Source of the DNA: a virus
DNA: 26,657 nt
Reading direction: 5' to 3' (one strand)
Virus record (IMG/VR): IMGVR_UViG_3300036785_000268
Coordinates: 1 to 26,657 of that record
Position 1 is the stretch's first letter; each line of letters opens with the position of its first letter. The position numbers and the translations under genes are program-made. This document shows, in pieces, positions 1-7,942 of the stretch. The notes beneath the pieces were generated by a model, which saw nothing but the letters and a program-made list of their open reading frames with translations, searched no databases and had not been told where the DNA came from.

Positions 1-330
1 GGTGCCGAACAGGCTGTGCGTGCCGGCACCAGCCACGAACACCACGTTGCCGCTCACATCCCAGTCGCCCGCCGTCAACGCCAGCGACACGACGTTGGTC
101 AAGGCGCCGGTGGCGAGCGTCACGCTACCGCTCGCGGTCATGTATTCGCCGATCTGGCCGGGCGTGGCGTCCGAGCCGTCAGTGACGCCGTCCTTAATGA
201 CCGTGAGCCGGTCGGCGACGCTCTGGTGGTATTCCGTCCATGCCTGCGAATGCTGCTGCCCCGACGCATAGTCCACGATCGGCGGATCATAGAATGGTGG
301 ATCGACGACTCTCGGCGGCGCCGACGCCAT
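1..330 (-). CDS. Phage tail-associated protein, 3' end missing
   Basis: Reading leftward from an ATG at 330, the frame stays open for 110 codons to the window edge, so only the N-terminal part is present. The start overlaps the stop of the gp10-like gene as TGATG, which indicates translational coupling. The N-terminus is rich in proline and tyrosine (PPRVVDPPFYDPPIVDY). It is followed by a short helical stretch and then by a beta-rich part with TPGQIGEYMTASGSV and TAGDWDVSGNVVF. I recognise that style from phage tail-fibre and tail-appendage proteins, but I cannot name a family. Its position after the tail hub and fibre genes supports a tail role. The length and C-terminus are unknown. Confidence 0.7.
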   Translation of the reverse strand, partial: MASAPPRVVDPPFYDPPIVDYASGQQHSQAWTEYHQSVADRLTVIKDGVTDGSDATPGQIGEYMTASGSVTLATGALTNVVSLALTAGDWDVSGNVVFVAGAGTHSLFGT

Positions 331-1829
331 CAGGCATTGCCCCCGACAATGTCGGCATCCAGGGCATAGAAGCGCGTAAGCCCGTGTGTGGTCATGCGGA
401 AAGTCCGCTGCCGGAACGAGCCAAGGCGCGTGGTATAGACGCGATGCCGGTAATCGCCTGGTGCGCCGGCCGACATGGTGCGTGATGGCCCCCAGGTCCG
501 CGCCCCGTCGTCGGACCACTCCAGCAGCACCGGGCCGGGCGACTCGGCGCCACCTGACTCCATCTCGATCTCGACCCGCGCGCAGAACGCGCGATAGGTG
601 CCGGCCCACAGCGGTGGTGTAGTGGCCTGGCGGATGGTGACGACGCCGGCATCGGATGCCGCCATGGCGAGCGTATAGATAGCACCGGTCGTGCGATCGC
701 CGAGCAGATGGATGGAGTTGTTGTCCACCGCCGCGGTTGCCGCCTGCCACGGCCCGGTGCCGTCCGTACTGGTCGAGCGTTCGTGCCAATTGCCGGTAGC
801 CACGTCATACACCAGCGTCCGGTGATCCGCAGTCGTCAGGCAGTAGAACCAATGCCCACGGAACGGATGAGTGAGCGCATACAGGCCCACCGTGTTGGTG
901 CCGATGATCGCCTCGATGGCATGGGTGCTGACGCGCAGCGGCGTGTAGCCGTTGGAGCGATACACCAGGCCGTCGATGCCGAGCCAGAACACCGACTGAT
1001 CGGCACGACAGACCGACATCGGCGAGGAGGTGCCGATCGGCACCACGCCGCCCGAGGCACGTCGGAACGGAAAGAACGAAATCGTGCCGCCCGTCTCCAA
1101 CCCCGAGGAGCCGGCATCATACCAGACCTCGAAGCCGGCCTCGCCGAGCGTCCAGAGCTGGCCGCGATGGCTGATCACGCGGCGGATGACGTTCGGCAAT
1201 CCGTCGCTGAACGCGAAGTCGAGCGCATCGAAGGCGGTTGGATCGAGCAGCTTAGAGAGGAAGAATTGAGCCGTGTTGCCGGTCGCCGAAAAACAGAAAT
1301 AGCCGTCCACGTAGGCCACGCTGGACGCGCCGGGAAAAGCCGGGTCGGTGATCTGGTTCAACGGCGTCCCGACATCGTTGGAGCAGGTGTAGGCATTCGG
1401 CGGCACACAGACGACGCAGGCAGTTGGGCCGGCCGCGATGGTGACAAAGCTGTTCCATGTGCCGGTGCCGGCATCAGCGCTACCGATCGCCCCGAGATCC
1501 TCGGTTGTCACGCCACCGGCCACCGGAAACGACAGGCGGTAGAAGTGCGTGCCGCTGGCGATATAGACGCGGCCGGACATGTCGTCGTTCATCGCGAGGA
1601 TCGGCCCGGTGCCGACCGGGCTGGCGCCTCCCGCGGCTGCGTTCCATGCCTGGAGCGATGGCGATGAGACCAGCAGGGCAGGCGTGCGTGCGTCGTCCGG
1701 CGCCTTCTCAGCCATCACGTTTATGAGGCGCTTGGCCGACAGCGGCAGCGACGGGTGGTCATAAAGTTCCAACGGGAACGGAATGCGCCGCATGCCGGTC
1801 TGCGGCTGCGCGGCCGTAGTCTGCGACAT
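330..1829 (-). CDS. P22 gp10-like packaged DNA stabilisation (tail hub) protein
   Basis: This 499-residue protein matches the layout of P22 gp10 (about 470 aa), which forms the tail hub that plugs the portal after packaging and carries the needle. Visible features are a short N-terminal leader with YDHPSLPLSAKRLINVMAE, the usual entry into this family. Then come repeated beta-strand blades such as VIRRVISHRGQLWTLGEAG and FEVWYDAGSS, and a late LVYDVATGNWHER blade. The C-terminal part has RTWGPSRTMSAG and RLGSFRQRTFRM, as in the final beta domain of gp10. It is coupled by TGATG overlaps to the S74 tail spike upstream and to the truncated gene downstream. Identification rests on pattern similarity, not on a search. 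Confidence 0.8.
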   Translation of the reverse strand: MSQTTAAQPQTGMRRIPFPLELYDHPSLPLSAKRLINVMAEKAPDDARTPALLVSSPSLQAWNAAAGGASPVGTGPILAMNDDMSGRVYIASGTHFYRLSFPVAGGVTTEDLGAIGSADAGTGTWNSFVTIAAGPTACVVCVPPNAYTCSNDVGTPLNQITDPAFPGASSVAYVDGYFCFSATGNTAQFFLSKLLDPTAFDALDFAFSDGLPNVIRRVISHRGQLWTLGEAGFEVWYDAGSSGLETGGTISFFPFRRASGGVVPIGTSSPMSVCRADQSVFWLGIDGLVYRSNGYTPLRVSTHAIEAIIGTNTVGLYALTHPFRGHWFYCLTTADHRTLVYDVATGNWHERSTSTDGTGPWQAATAAVDNNSIHLLGDRTTGAIYTLAMAASDAGVVTIRQATTPPLWAGTYRAFCARVEIEMESGGAESPGPVLLEWSDDGARTWGPSRTMSAGAPGDYRHRVYTTRLGSFRQRTFRMTTHGLTRFYALDADIVGGNA

Positions 1830-2899
1830 CAGGCAGCGCCCTCCAGCGCCGCGACGCGATCGGTCAGCGAGGCAATCAGCGCGTTGAGTTCCTTGATGGC
1901 ATTGACGCTGATGGCGGTAATCGTCTCGCTGGTCAGGCCAAGCATGGGCTCCGTCGAGTCGAGCCCGCCCGTGCCATCACGCATCGGGATGCCAGCCTGC
2001 CACACTGCCTCCGGCACGACCGGTTGCACGTCCTGGGCGACGAAGCCGATTTCCTCCGCTGCCCCTGTTGTCGGGTCCACTCGCGTAAAGGAGACCGGCT
2101 CCAGCTGCAACACCTCGGCAAGTCCCTTAGATGTCGGCACGATATTCTGCTTCACGCGCCTGTCCGAGCTGTTGACATAGGCGCCATTGCCGCCAACGCT
2201 CGATTGCGGATTGAAGCAGAAGTCATCCGACGCCCGCATGACCCACAGCGGCCCATTGCTGACGACATACTGCAGGGTTCCATCGGTGGTGCCGGCAGTC
2301 GTCGAGTGGTCCAGGTAAAAGTTCGACCGGAACGAGAAGATGCGGCCGGCGCCGCCCAGCCCGAATCCGAACTGACCGTCTGGCACTGAGGTTTGCCAGA
2401 ATGCCGCGGCCTCGACGACGCCATGCACATTGAGCGCATTGCTGCTCCCGTCCAGACGCATCTGCGTGCCGCTCGGGTTCACCCACGACCGGTGGCCACC
2501 GCTCGCCGTCCACAGGGAATACCAGTTCGCGCTGTCCTGGGCGACATGATTGCCGCTGCTGTCGAGCGAGAAGTTCCACTCGTAACCGTTGGTCGGATTG
2601 ATGAACAGCGAGTTGCAATAGACGTTGGCGCTGGCCGTGACGTTTCCCGCGATTGATACACTGCCGGTGAGGGCGCCACCGGTAAGCGGCAGCACACGTT
2701 GCCAGGCCGCGTTCATCCGGCCATAGGCATTGGAATCGCTCGGCGCGTCCGCCGCAATACCGCCAGCGGACACATAGTTCTTCAGGGCCAGCGCGGTAAA
2801 CCTGCCGGTGCCGGACTTCTCGCACACCACGGAGCTGGTGTCGGTGACCGAGCCGAGGTCGGGCAGATCAACAACGCGGATGCCGGCGGTTCCGGACAT
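1829..2899 (-). CDS. Tail fibre/tailspike with C-terminal S74 intramolecular chaperone
   Basis: The 356-residue protein starts with MSGTAGIRVVDLPDLGSV, a typical fibre N-terminus. Residues 50-66 carry the motif DAPSDSNAYGRMNAAW, which also occurs in the collagen-like fibre encoded at 4849-6618. The middle is beta-rich. Residues 244-253 read SSDRRVKQNI, the hallmark of the peptidase S74 (endosialidase-type) chaperone domain. It is followed by the expected GFVAQDVQPVVPEAV segment and a C-terminal helix ending in ALIASLTDRVAALEGAA. In known members this domain trimerises, folds the fibre and then cuts itself off at the conserved Ser. The mature spike here would therefore end near residue 244. 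Host receptor and any enzymatic activity cannot be read from the sequence. Confidence 0.85.
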   Translation of the reverse strand: MSGTAGIRVVDLPDLGSVTDTSSVVCEKSGTGRFTALALKNYVSAGGIAADAPSDSNAYGRMNAAWQRVLPLTGGALTGSVSIAGNVTASANVYCNSLFINPTNGYEWNFSLDSSGNHVAQDSANWYSLWTASGGHRSWVNPSGTQMRLDGSSNALNVHGVVEAAAFWQTSVPDGQFGFGLGGAGRIFSFRSNFYLDHSTTAGTTDGTLQYVVSNGPLWVMRASDDFCFNPQSSVGGNGAYVNSSDRRVKQNIVPTSKGLAEVLQLEPVSFTRVDPTTGAAEEIGFVAQDVQPVVPEAVWQAGIPMRDGTGGLDSTEPMLGLTSETITAISVNAIKELNALIASLTDRVAALEGAA

Positions 2900-2902
2900 G
2901 GT

Positions 2903-3466
2903 TCAGGTCTCCAGTACGAGCAGGGTGTCGGAAGCGAGGATCGGCGTGTAATCGTCGGTCATCAGCGCGAAGCCGGGCGGTGCCGCGATCGGCACGTACG
3001 GCGGCGGCACGTAGAGCGGCGTGCCTTGGAAGAACGGCGCGATGAAGTTGATGAAACCCTCAGCTAGCACTGACGATTTCTCGCCCTGGTTCCACAGCAC
3101 CAGGATTGCCCAGCCACAGCGTGGCGGGAAGTTGTAGAAGGTGCCGGTCGGCAGATAAAAGTCCCAGCTGCCGACTGCATCGGCTGGCACGCCGGGAACC
3201 GATTGCAGCATGGTGCCGCGCGCCAGCCCTGGGGCACCGTAGTCCCGCCACGTGCTCGCGATGCACTGATCATTCCAGATCACCAGTTGCGCGGCTGGGC
3301 CGTTGGGGTCGGTGGTGGAGAGTTCCAGCGCCGGGGCGCCTGGTGTGTCGTCATAGACGACGGAGGCGCGCAGCGTGAGGCTCTCGGCCATGGACAGCAC
3401 GATGTCACGGCGCGACAACTGGACCGGCGACGTGCGTAGATACGGCAGCACGAATGTCTGGTGCAT
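2903..3466 (-). CDS. Tail-associated structural protein of unknown family
   Basis: This 187-residue ORF starts at an ATG preceded by GAGG about ten bases upstream, at the end of the previous gene. The sequence is beta-rich, with YDDTPGAPALELSTTDPNG, VIWNDQCIAS and GSWDFYLPTGTFYNFPPR. It ends with a proline-rich linker (LYVPPPYVPIAAPPG) and a short tail. There is no signal peptide or membrane helix. It lies between two tail-fibre genes and overlaps neither, with gaps of 3 and 12 bases. I do not recognise a named family. By context it is a tail appendage or fibre-adaptor component. Confidence 0.65.
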   Translation of the reverse strand: MHQTFVLPYLRTSPVQLSRRDIVLSMAESLTLRASVVYDDTPGAPALELSTTDPNGPAAQLVIWNDQCIASTWRDYGAPGLARGTMLQSVPGVPADAVGSWDFYLPTGTFYNFPPRCGWAILVLWNQGEKSSVLAEGFINFIAPFFQGTPLYVPPPYVPIAAPPGFALMTDDYTPILASDTLLVLET

Positions 3467-3478
3467 ATTATGCCGGCC

Positions 3479-4213
3479 TCACATGATCAGGCTCTGCCGC
3501 GGCCCGGCGGTGGCGACGACTGGCGGCAATGATCCAGCGAGTGCATCAAAAATGGCCTCACCAGATATCACTGCCCCGAACGCGTTGGTGAGGGCGCTGC
3601 CGTGGGTAAATGTCGCGGCGCTCTGCACGGCAGTAACGCCACGCCCGTCCAGCGCACAAACGGCATTCCAAGTCCCTCCACCGTTGGATGCGCCGATAAT
3701 CCGCGTGAAGCCCGAGGCGGGTGTGCCGCCGCCGGTTATCGCGCCGGTAATGAACAACAGCAGGTCGTCCGTGCTGGATGTGCTGATACCGGTGAAGACC
3801 GGCGTCCATGAGTTGGTCGGCGCGGATTGTGCGGCTGGCAGACTGGCGTTGATGTCAAATGGGGCGGCAGGGACCGCACACCCAGAGACGACAGTCAGAA
3901 CCGCGATGGCGTCATCATAAGCCCCGGTCATATTAACGGTGACGGTGTAGCCTGCCAGTGTCCCGGTGCCATGTGCCCACCACAACTCAAGCCCGCCGGT
4001 CGTGCTGCTGTTTGATCGTTTACGCAGCGCCCAGGTCACGCCGGCACTGGTCACAGAGGATACGGTTGCCGCAGCTCCGGCCGCCGCGTGTTCGTTATAG
4101 ATCGCCGCCACGAGGATATAGTCGGTCTGGCTGGTATGGACGCTCGGTATAGTGAAGGATGCGACATTCGTCCCCTGTCCGATCGCGACCTCGTTTGCGA
4201 TGGGGGCCGCCAT
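3479..4213 (-). CDS. Tail-associated beta-rich protein
   Basis: The protein has 244 residues and starts one base after the stop of the upstream gene (TAG, one base, ATG), so translation is probably coupled. It opens with MAAPIANEVAIGQGTN and carries alternating beta strands rich in Thr, Ser and Val, for example TSQTDYILVAAIYNEH, GLELWWAHGTGTLAGYTV and DDLLLFITGAITGGGTP. The pattern resembles a jelly-roll or Ig-like carbohydrate-contacting domain seen in phage appendages. No catalytic motif stands out. It belongs to the tail cluster by position. The exact role is unknown. Confidence 0.65.
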   Translation of the reverse strand: MAAPIANEVAIGQGTNVASFTIPSVHTSQTDYILVAAIYNEHAAAGAAATVSSVTSAGVTWALRKRSNSSTTGGLELWWAHGTGTLAGYTVTVNMTGAYDDAIAVLTVVSGCAVPAAPFDINASLPAAQSAPTNSWTPVFTGISTSSTDDLLLFITGAITGGGTPASGFTRIIGASNGGGTWNAVCALDGRGVTAVQSAATFTHGSALTNAFGAVISGEAIFDALAGSLPPVVATAGPRQSLIM

Positions 4214-4214
4214 C

Positions 4215-4664
4215 CTAGCTCCAGGTCACGTTGAGGCTCAGCAGCGCGTCGGTGGGCGAGCCGGTGGCCGCGGTGATCACCACGCCGATCCGCTGGCCCG
4301 CCGTGAAGGTGTTGGCCGCTGTTGCGGTCGCCGTGGCCGGCGTTGCGCTGCTGACCGCGACCGCGCCGAGGCCGGTTACCGAGGTCGTCACGATCTGCAC
4401 GTTGGCGGTAAACGAACCGGCCCCGGTGAAGTAGGTCATAGAGTTGATCGTGCCGTTGTAGGGCGCGTCGTAGACGAAGTACACCGTGTCGTTGACCACG
4501 ACCGCCGGGTTGTCCCAGGCGAGTTGCATGCGGGCGGCGTTGCGCTGCGTGATGCCGCCGCTGCCCAGCGCGATCCACTTGGCGGCGTCCCACTGGAGAA
4601 CGGCGCCGCCTGGCAGGCTGAAGTTCTGGCCCGTGGTGGGCGAGTTTGGCAGGTCTAGCGCCAA
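4215..4664 (-). CDS. Small tail fibre protein
   Basis: The reading frame gives 149 residues. The start is a TTG at 4664, preceded by GGAGTG about nine bases upstream; no better in-frame start exists before the conserved N-terminus. Residues 3-32 hold the motif LPNSPTTGQNFSLPG...LQWDAAKWI, a short beta module common at the N-termini of phage fibre and fibre-assembly proteins. The remainder is Thr/Ala/Val-rich beta sequence with VNDTVYFVYDAPYNGTINS and ends in LLSLNVTWS. It sits directly upstream of, and is likely translated with, the 3479-4213 gene. It probably contributes to a fibre tip or collar. Confidence 0.65.
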   Translation of the reverse strand: MALDLPNSPTTGQNFSLPGGAVLQWDAAKWIALGSGGITQRNAARMQLAWDNPAVVVNDTVYFVYDAPYNGTINSMTYFTGAGSFTANVQIVTTSVTGLGAVAVSSATPATATATAANTFTAGQRIGVVITAATGSPTDALLSLNVTWS

Positions 4665-4723
4665 GTATTGACACTCCGGGTCCGATGGCTGTGAGTCGTC
4701 GGTGCTAAAAGCGGGAGGAGGCG

Positions 4724-4825
4724 ATGGCGGTGCTGTCGATCGTGCTGCTTGGGCTCGCGATACTGATCGCCCTATGCGTGGTGCCGTTCGCGCTGCTGGC
4801 TGCCATCAGCGCATTACGCGGCTAA
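4724..4825 (+). CDS. 33-residue single-helix membrane peptide, opposite strand
   Basis: A rightward ORF of 33 codons begins at ATG 4724, directly after a strong ribosome binding site (GGGAGGAGG, four bases before the ATG), and ends at TAA 4823-4825. The product starts MAVLSIVLLGLAILIALCV and is one hydrophobic helix followed by a short LRG tail. It lies in the gap between two leftward tail genes, so it needs its own transcript. A perfect TTGACA is present at 4668-4673, but I see no good -10 box at the right distance. It could be a holin-like or toxin-like peptide or a chance ORF. The ribosome binding site is the main support. Confidence 0.4.
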   Translation: MAVLSIVLLGLAILIALCVVPFALLAAISALRG

Positions 4826-4848
4826 GGGGACGGCCCTACTGGTGAACC

Positions 4849-6618
4849 TCACAGATCCGCCGATGCGGCGATGGTGGCGTTGCTCACGACAGAGCCGGCC
4901 GCTGTCGAGAGACACTGGAACACCAGATGACCGACATAATAAACCACACCAGTGAATGCTGAGCCGTTGGAATATGCCGCGTTGGAGATCACCACGGCCG
5001 GAACTGCCCGCATCCGTGGTATAGCAAAATCCGCATAGACGTTGACCGAGCCTGCGCCCGCATAGCCAGTGCATCGGACGCCGTCGTAGGTCTGAAAGAA
5101 CCGCAGGCAGTTGGCATAATCCATTGCCGCGCTCTGACGCTCGAACTGCGTCGCCACCGATCCCGGCTCCAGTTGCACCGTGCTGAGCGTGCCGGTGTTG
5201 AACTCGACCGTGATCGTTGTAGCCGCCGGCAGTCCAGTCACCGTCACCGGAGAGGCGGCATAGCTGCCGGCATTGACTCGCCCCTGTGCGGTGCCTGTCC
5301 ATGACAGCGTGTAGGTGCCGCCCTCAACGTCCAGTAGATCAACAATCTGCTGTAACGTGCCGGCGGTGATGGTGATGGTGGTCGAGGGGTAGGTCTGGGT
5401 GAACGTGTAGGTGCAGCCTCCAGCGCCGGCCTTCCATCGGTCATGCGCGTATGCTGCCGCAGCAAGCGCGGTGCCGCTCACATAGGTGCGCTGATTGATC
5501 CTGAAGCCGCCGTTGTGCAGCCGGTTGCGCCCGACATCGTTGAGCGCCGGCGCCACTGCCGCTGTGACCGAGGCGGGTGTCGCCGCCTGCGTCCAGCCAT
5601 TGGCGTGCCGGCCGTAGGTGTTGGCGTCGTTCGGCGCGTCGCCGATGCCGGCCGCCTGCGAGGATGCCGGCACCCACTGACTACTGTTCGGGTCGACATA
5701 CCAGAGATACATCTGGCCGCCGACGCTGTCCCACCACTGCTGGCCGGAGGTCGGTGAAGCCGGCGGCGTGTCGCTGACGGTGACCGCAGCACCGCCGCCG
5801 CTCGCCGGATGCACATGGTCCGCGCGCGCCCAGGTCGTGCCGGTGCCCACCGCTGCCGTTCCCTCGATCAGCGGCAGCGTGGTAGAGGCAACCGGCACTG
5901 AGCTCGTCAGCGCATAAGGTGCGAGCGTGCTCGTCCAGTCGGTGATGTCGCTATGCGTCAGTACCACTGTGCCGGTGCGCGTGGCCACGCTCTGCACTGG
6001 CGCTGCTGTGGCGGCATTGGTCCAGCCGGCATTGCGGCGGGCGTAATAGACGCTGTCACTCGGCGCGTCAGGAATGCCGGCCGATCCCGCCTTGCTGTCG
6101 ACGTAACCCTTGGTCGCCGCCTGCAACGTCGTGGTCGGGCTGCCGGGCAGCGTCACCGTGCCGGTGAACGTCGGGTTGGCGATCGGCGCATACGGCGCCA
6201 GCGACGTGGTCCAGTCGGTGATATCGCTGTGCGTCAGCGTCACCGTGCCGACGCGGCCCGCCACGCTCTGCACCGGCGCTGCCGCCGCCGCGCCTTTGCT
6301 ATCGACAAAGCCCAGCGGGTTGTTGGCCGGGTAGCGGTTGATATCGCTCGGATGGATGTGGTCGCCCCGGCTGTACACCTCATCCGTGCCGACCGCCGCC
6401 GTGCCGTCCATAAGCGGCAGGGTCGTGGATGGCCCTGCGCCTCCAGCTGGTCCAGGCGGTCCCGGCGGCCCGCGCCAGTCCTCACCGGTCGGATCAGGTG
6501 GCACGTCCGGCGGCTGGATGTAGCCGTCGAACGGCAGATCATCGTCGATCAGCAGCGGCGGATCGCCCGTCGTTGCCGGCGTGGCGAATACTAGGTCGTC
6601 GGTGCCCGAGCTTGCCAT
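4849..6618 (-). CDS. Collagen-like tail fibre protein with duplicated modules
   Basis: This 589-residue fibre starts at ATG 6618, sharing one base with the stop of the adaptor gene (TGATG). Residues 50-64 form a short collagen-type stretch (GPPGPPGPAGGAGPS). Two modules are duplicated: STTLPL...DHIHPS at 64-91 and again at 245-272, and APVQSV...LAPYA at 114-144 and 206-236. The DAPSDS/DAPNDA motif with a following Tyr and NAGW or NGW occurs twice. The last 170 residues hold an NRLHNGGFRINQRT...YAHDRW entry and an ATQFERQSAAMDYANCLRFF exit. That is the familiar lectin-like C-terminal domain of prophage fibres. It is probably a trimeric fibre that contacts the host surface. Confidence 0.8.
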   Translation of the reverse strand: MASSGTDDLVFATPATTGDPPLLIDDDLPFDGYIQPPDVPPDPTGEDWRGPPGPPGPAGGAGPSTTLPLMDGTAAVGTDEVYSRGDHIHPSDINRYPANNPLGFVDSKGAAAAAPVQSVAGRVGTVTLTHSDITDWTTSLAPYAPIANPTFTGTVTLPGSPTTTLQAATKGYVDSKAGSAGIPDAPSDSVYYARRNAGWTNAATAAPVQSVATRTGTVVLTHSDITDWTSTLAPYALTSSVPVASTTLPLIEGTAAVGTGTTWARADHVHPASGGGAAVTVSDTPPASPTSGQQWWDSVGGQMYLWYVDPNSSQWVPASSQAAGIGDAPNDANTYGRHANGWTQAATPASVTAAVAPALNDVGRNRLHNGGFRINQRTYVSGTALAAAAYAHDRWKAGAGGCTYTFTQTYPSTTITITAGTLQQIVDLLDVEGGTYTLSWTGTAQGRVNAGSYAASPVTVTGLPAATTITVEFNTGTLSTVQLEPGSVATQFERQSAAMDYANCLRFFQTYDGVRCTGYAGAGSVNVYADFAIPRMRAVPAVVISNAAYSNGSAFTGVVYYVGHLVFQCLSTAAGSVVSNATIAASADL

Positions 6619-7262
6619 CAGAAATACGTCGCCTGAACGGTCTCGCCGCTCGTGCCAAGTGCGATCATGCGCGCCAGCGACACGGTGGCCGCTGCGGCTG
6701 CTGCCGGATCGGCCTGACCACCGAATGATGGCGCTAGCAGGTTGGCCGCGAGCATCATGTAGGCCGTGCCAGCTGCCTCCGGGATGTCCTGGCTCGTCCA
6801 TCTGACCAGCCCGCGCATCGACAGGTCGTTATGCACTGCCATCACCGCGTCCTCGGCCTCGTCCGGCGCCTGCATCACCATCGCGACCTTGCGCACGCGG
6901 CCTTCCCACATCGCCTGCAATGCCGGTTCGACCTGCTTGCCGAACGCCGAGGCGGCATTCATCGCGGCGAGCCGCGCGTATTCCTCGCTCACCGCCTGCG
7001 GCACGGCGGTCACTGCCCAGCGCACATTGGCCTGCGCCACCAGTGCGTCATGCACCGCGTTGACGTGGGCGAGTGCCAGCGCCTGATCGGTGGCCGATGG
7101 CGTTTCGTCTGAGGCGATGACGCCGAGCATGATCAGCGCGTTGGTAGCGAGCGTGGAGGACGAGATGGTGGTCGCCAGCGGCGGGCGGTCGGCGACGGGC
7201 ACCACGGCCACGCCGAGGCGGCGTAGCGCCATTTCTCCAAGAGTTGCCACTGAGACAGTCAC
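6618..7262 (-). CDS. Probable head-tail adaptor (P22 gp4-like position), internal repeat
   Basis: The 214-residue, mostly helical protein lies between the capsid region and the fibres. The GTG start at 7262 gives the full frame; an alternative ATG follows GGAGAA about ten codons later. It contains ALAHVNAVHDALVAQANVRW followed by VSEEYARLAAMNAASAFGKQ. A second, weaker copy of the same pattern runs AVHNDLSMRGLVRWTSQDIP then AAGTAYMMLAANLLAPSFGGQ. This suggests an internal duplication of a helical unit. Alanine-rich helical adaptors that join portal and tail occupy this place in P22-like phages (gp4). I infer that role from position and fold type; the sequence does not prove it. Confidence 0.6.
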   Translation of the reverse strand: MTVSVATLGEMALRRLGVAVVPVADRPPLATTISSSTLATNALIMLGVIASDETPSATDQALALAHVNAVHDALVAQANVRWAVTAVPQAVSEEYARLAAMNAASAFGKQVEPALQAMWEGRVRKVAMVMQAPDEAEDAVMAVHNDLSMRGLVRWTSQDIPEAAGTAYMMLAANLLAPSFGGQADPAAAAAATVSLARMIALGTSGETVQATYF

Positions 7263-7276
7263 AACACGGTCCCGGC

Positions 7277-7306
7277 GGTCGCCCAGGATTGGACCCCTGG
7301 ACGACC
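7277..7306 (-). promoter_or_regulatory. Strong RNA hairpin before the adaptor gene
   Basis: An 11-base-pair stem (GGTCGTCCAGG with CCTGGGCGACC, one G-U pair) with an 8-base loop lies between the 28-codon ORF and the start of the adaptor gene. It has no U-run on either strand, so it does not look like an intrinsic terminator. It may influence processing or stability of the late message or initiation of the adaptor. Confidence 0.45.
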
Positions 7307-7311
7307 CCGTC

Positions 7312-7398
7312 CTACCGCTTCACACTGATGCGCACCTGGACTTTCACCAGAATGCGCACCAATATGCGTGGCAGGAACTCGCGATGGATCGCCTCCAT
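7312..7398 (-). CDS. 28-residue basic peptide
   Basis: Leftward ATG at 7398 is preceded by a strong GGAGG seven bases upstream, and the frame ends at TAG 7312-7314. The product is basic and amphipathic (MEAIHREFLPRILVRILVK, then VQVRISVKR). Most of its codons (21 of 27 by hand count) end in G or C, as expected for a real gene in this genome. The overlapping alternative of 68 codons at 7259-7465 has GTGA overlaps at both ends but poor third-position GC in its second half. I prefer the short frame, without certainty. Function unknown. Confidence 0.4.
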   Translation of the reverse strand: MEAIHREFLPRILVRILVKVQVRISVKR

Positions 7399-7412
7399 CC
7401 TCGTTCCTCCGG

Positions 7413-7443
7413 AACGCCGGCGGGACCATTCCCTGCCGGCGTT
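7413..7443. promoter_or_regulatory. Long inverted repeat downstream of the Gln/Ala-rich gene
   Basis: Arms AACGCCGGC and GCCGGCGTT (9 bases each) enclose a second short stem GGGA/TCCC with one bulged base and a CCAT loop. On the plus strand it is followed by TTTTCC, so it could act as a weak rightward terminator. In the leftward late transcript it is a stable hairpin between the 7462-7929 gene and the next ribosome binding site. Confidence 0.5.
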
Positions 7444-7461
7444 TTCCGTTTACCACGTCGC

Positions 7462-7929
7462 TCACTTATGCGCCGCCTGTGCGCCACCTTCCCGCGGCGG
7501 CGGCGGTTGGATCGGCACATCGGCTGGCTCGGTGATGAGCCCGGCGGCGAGGCTGGAGACGCGCGAGGCCGCACCCGCGCCAGGCGCGGCATGGGCAGCC
7601 GCGATCTGCTCGTTCGCTTTCGCCTGCGCGTCCAGTGCCGCCTGCCGTGCCTTACGCGCCTCTATCGACGGCGGTGGCCCTGACGGTGCCACCGGATCGA
7701 GCCCGAGCGCGATCAAGTGGGCATCGCGTGCCGCGGTGTTCTCCTCGATGGTCGGAGCTGCGCCGCCCCGTGCACCGAGCGAGCCATCCCCGTTGTAGTC
7801 GAGGATGATCTGCGCGCCGATCGAACCGAACGCCTGGGTCTCCCTCGCCTCGGCTGCCTGCTGCTCCTGGCGTTGCCGATCGCGCTCCTGTTCGTGCTGC
7901 TGGTGCTGGTTGTGTGGCTCTTGTGCCAT
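7462..7929 (-). CDS. Gln/Ala-rich phage protein of unknown function
   Basis: The 155-residue product begins at an ATG with AGGAG well placed upstream. The N-terminal 30 residues are charged and Gln-rich (MAQEPHNQHQQHEQERDRQ) and probably a helix. A small globular motif follows (AFGSIGAQIILDYNGDGSLG), then a long Ala/Glu-rich region with SIEARKARQAALDAQAKAN, and a proline-rich C-terminus (PIQPPPPREGGAQAAHK). The DYNGDGSLG stretch resembles a calcium-binding loop, but one motif alone is not proof. It is a late gene between the PEP-CTERM protein and the adaptor. It may be a minor head or internal virion protein. I do not recognise a family. Confidence 0.6.
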   Translation of the reverse strand: MAQEPHNQHQQHEQERDRQRQEQQAAEARETQAFGSIGAQIILDYNGDGSLGARGGAAPTIEENTAARDAHLIALGLDPVAPSGPPPSIEARKARQAALDAQAKANEQIAAAHAAPGAGAASRVSSLAAGLITEPADVPIQPPPPREGGAQAAHK

Positions 7930-7942
7930 GTGTTGTCTCCTT

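Noticed and set aside
708-1667. Long rightward ORF (319 codons)
   Set aside because: Antisense of the gp10-like gene; Arg/Gly/Ala-rich shadow with no ribosome binding site.
5953-6594. Rightward ORF of 213 codons
   Set aside because: Shadow of the collagen-like fibre gene.
7277-7306. tRNA T-arm-like sequence (CCAGG...GGTCCAAT...CCTGG)
   Set aside because: The loop has 8 bases instead of 7, and no acceptor, D or anticodon arms can be drawn around it; it is a plain hairpin.
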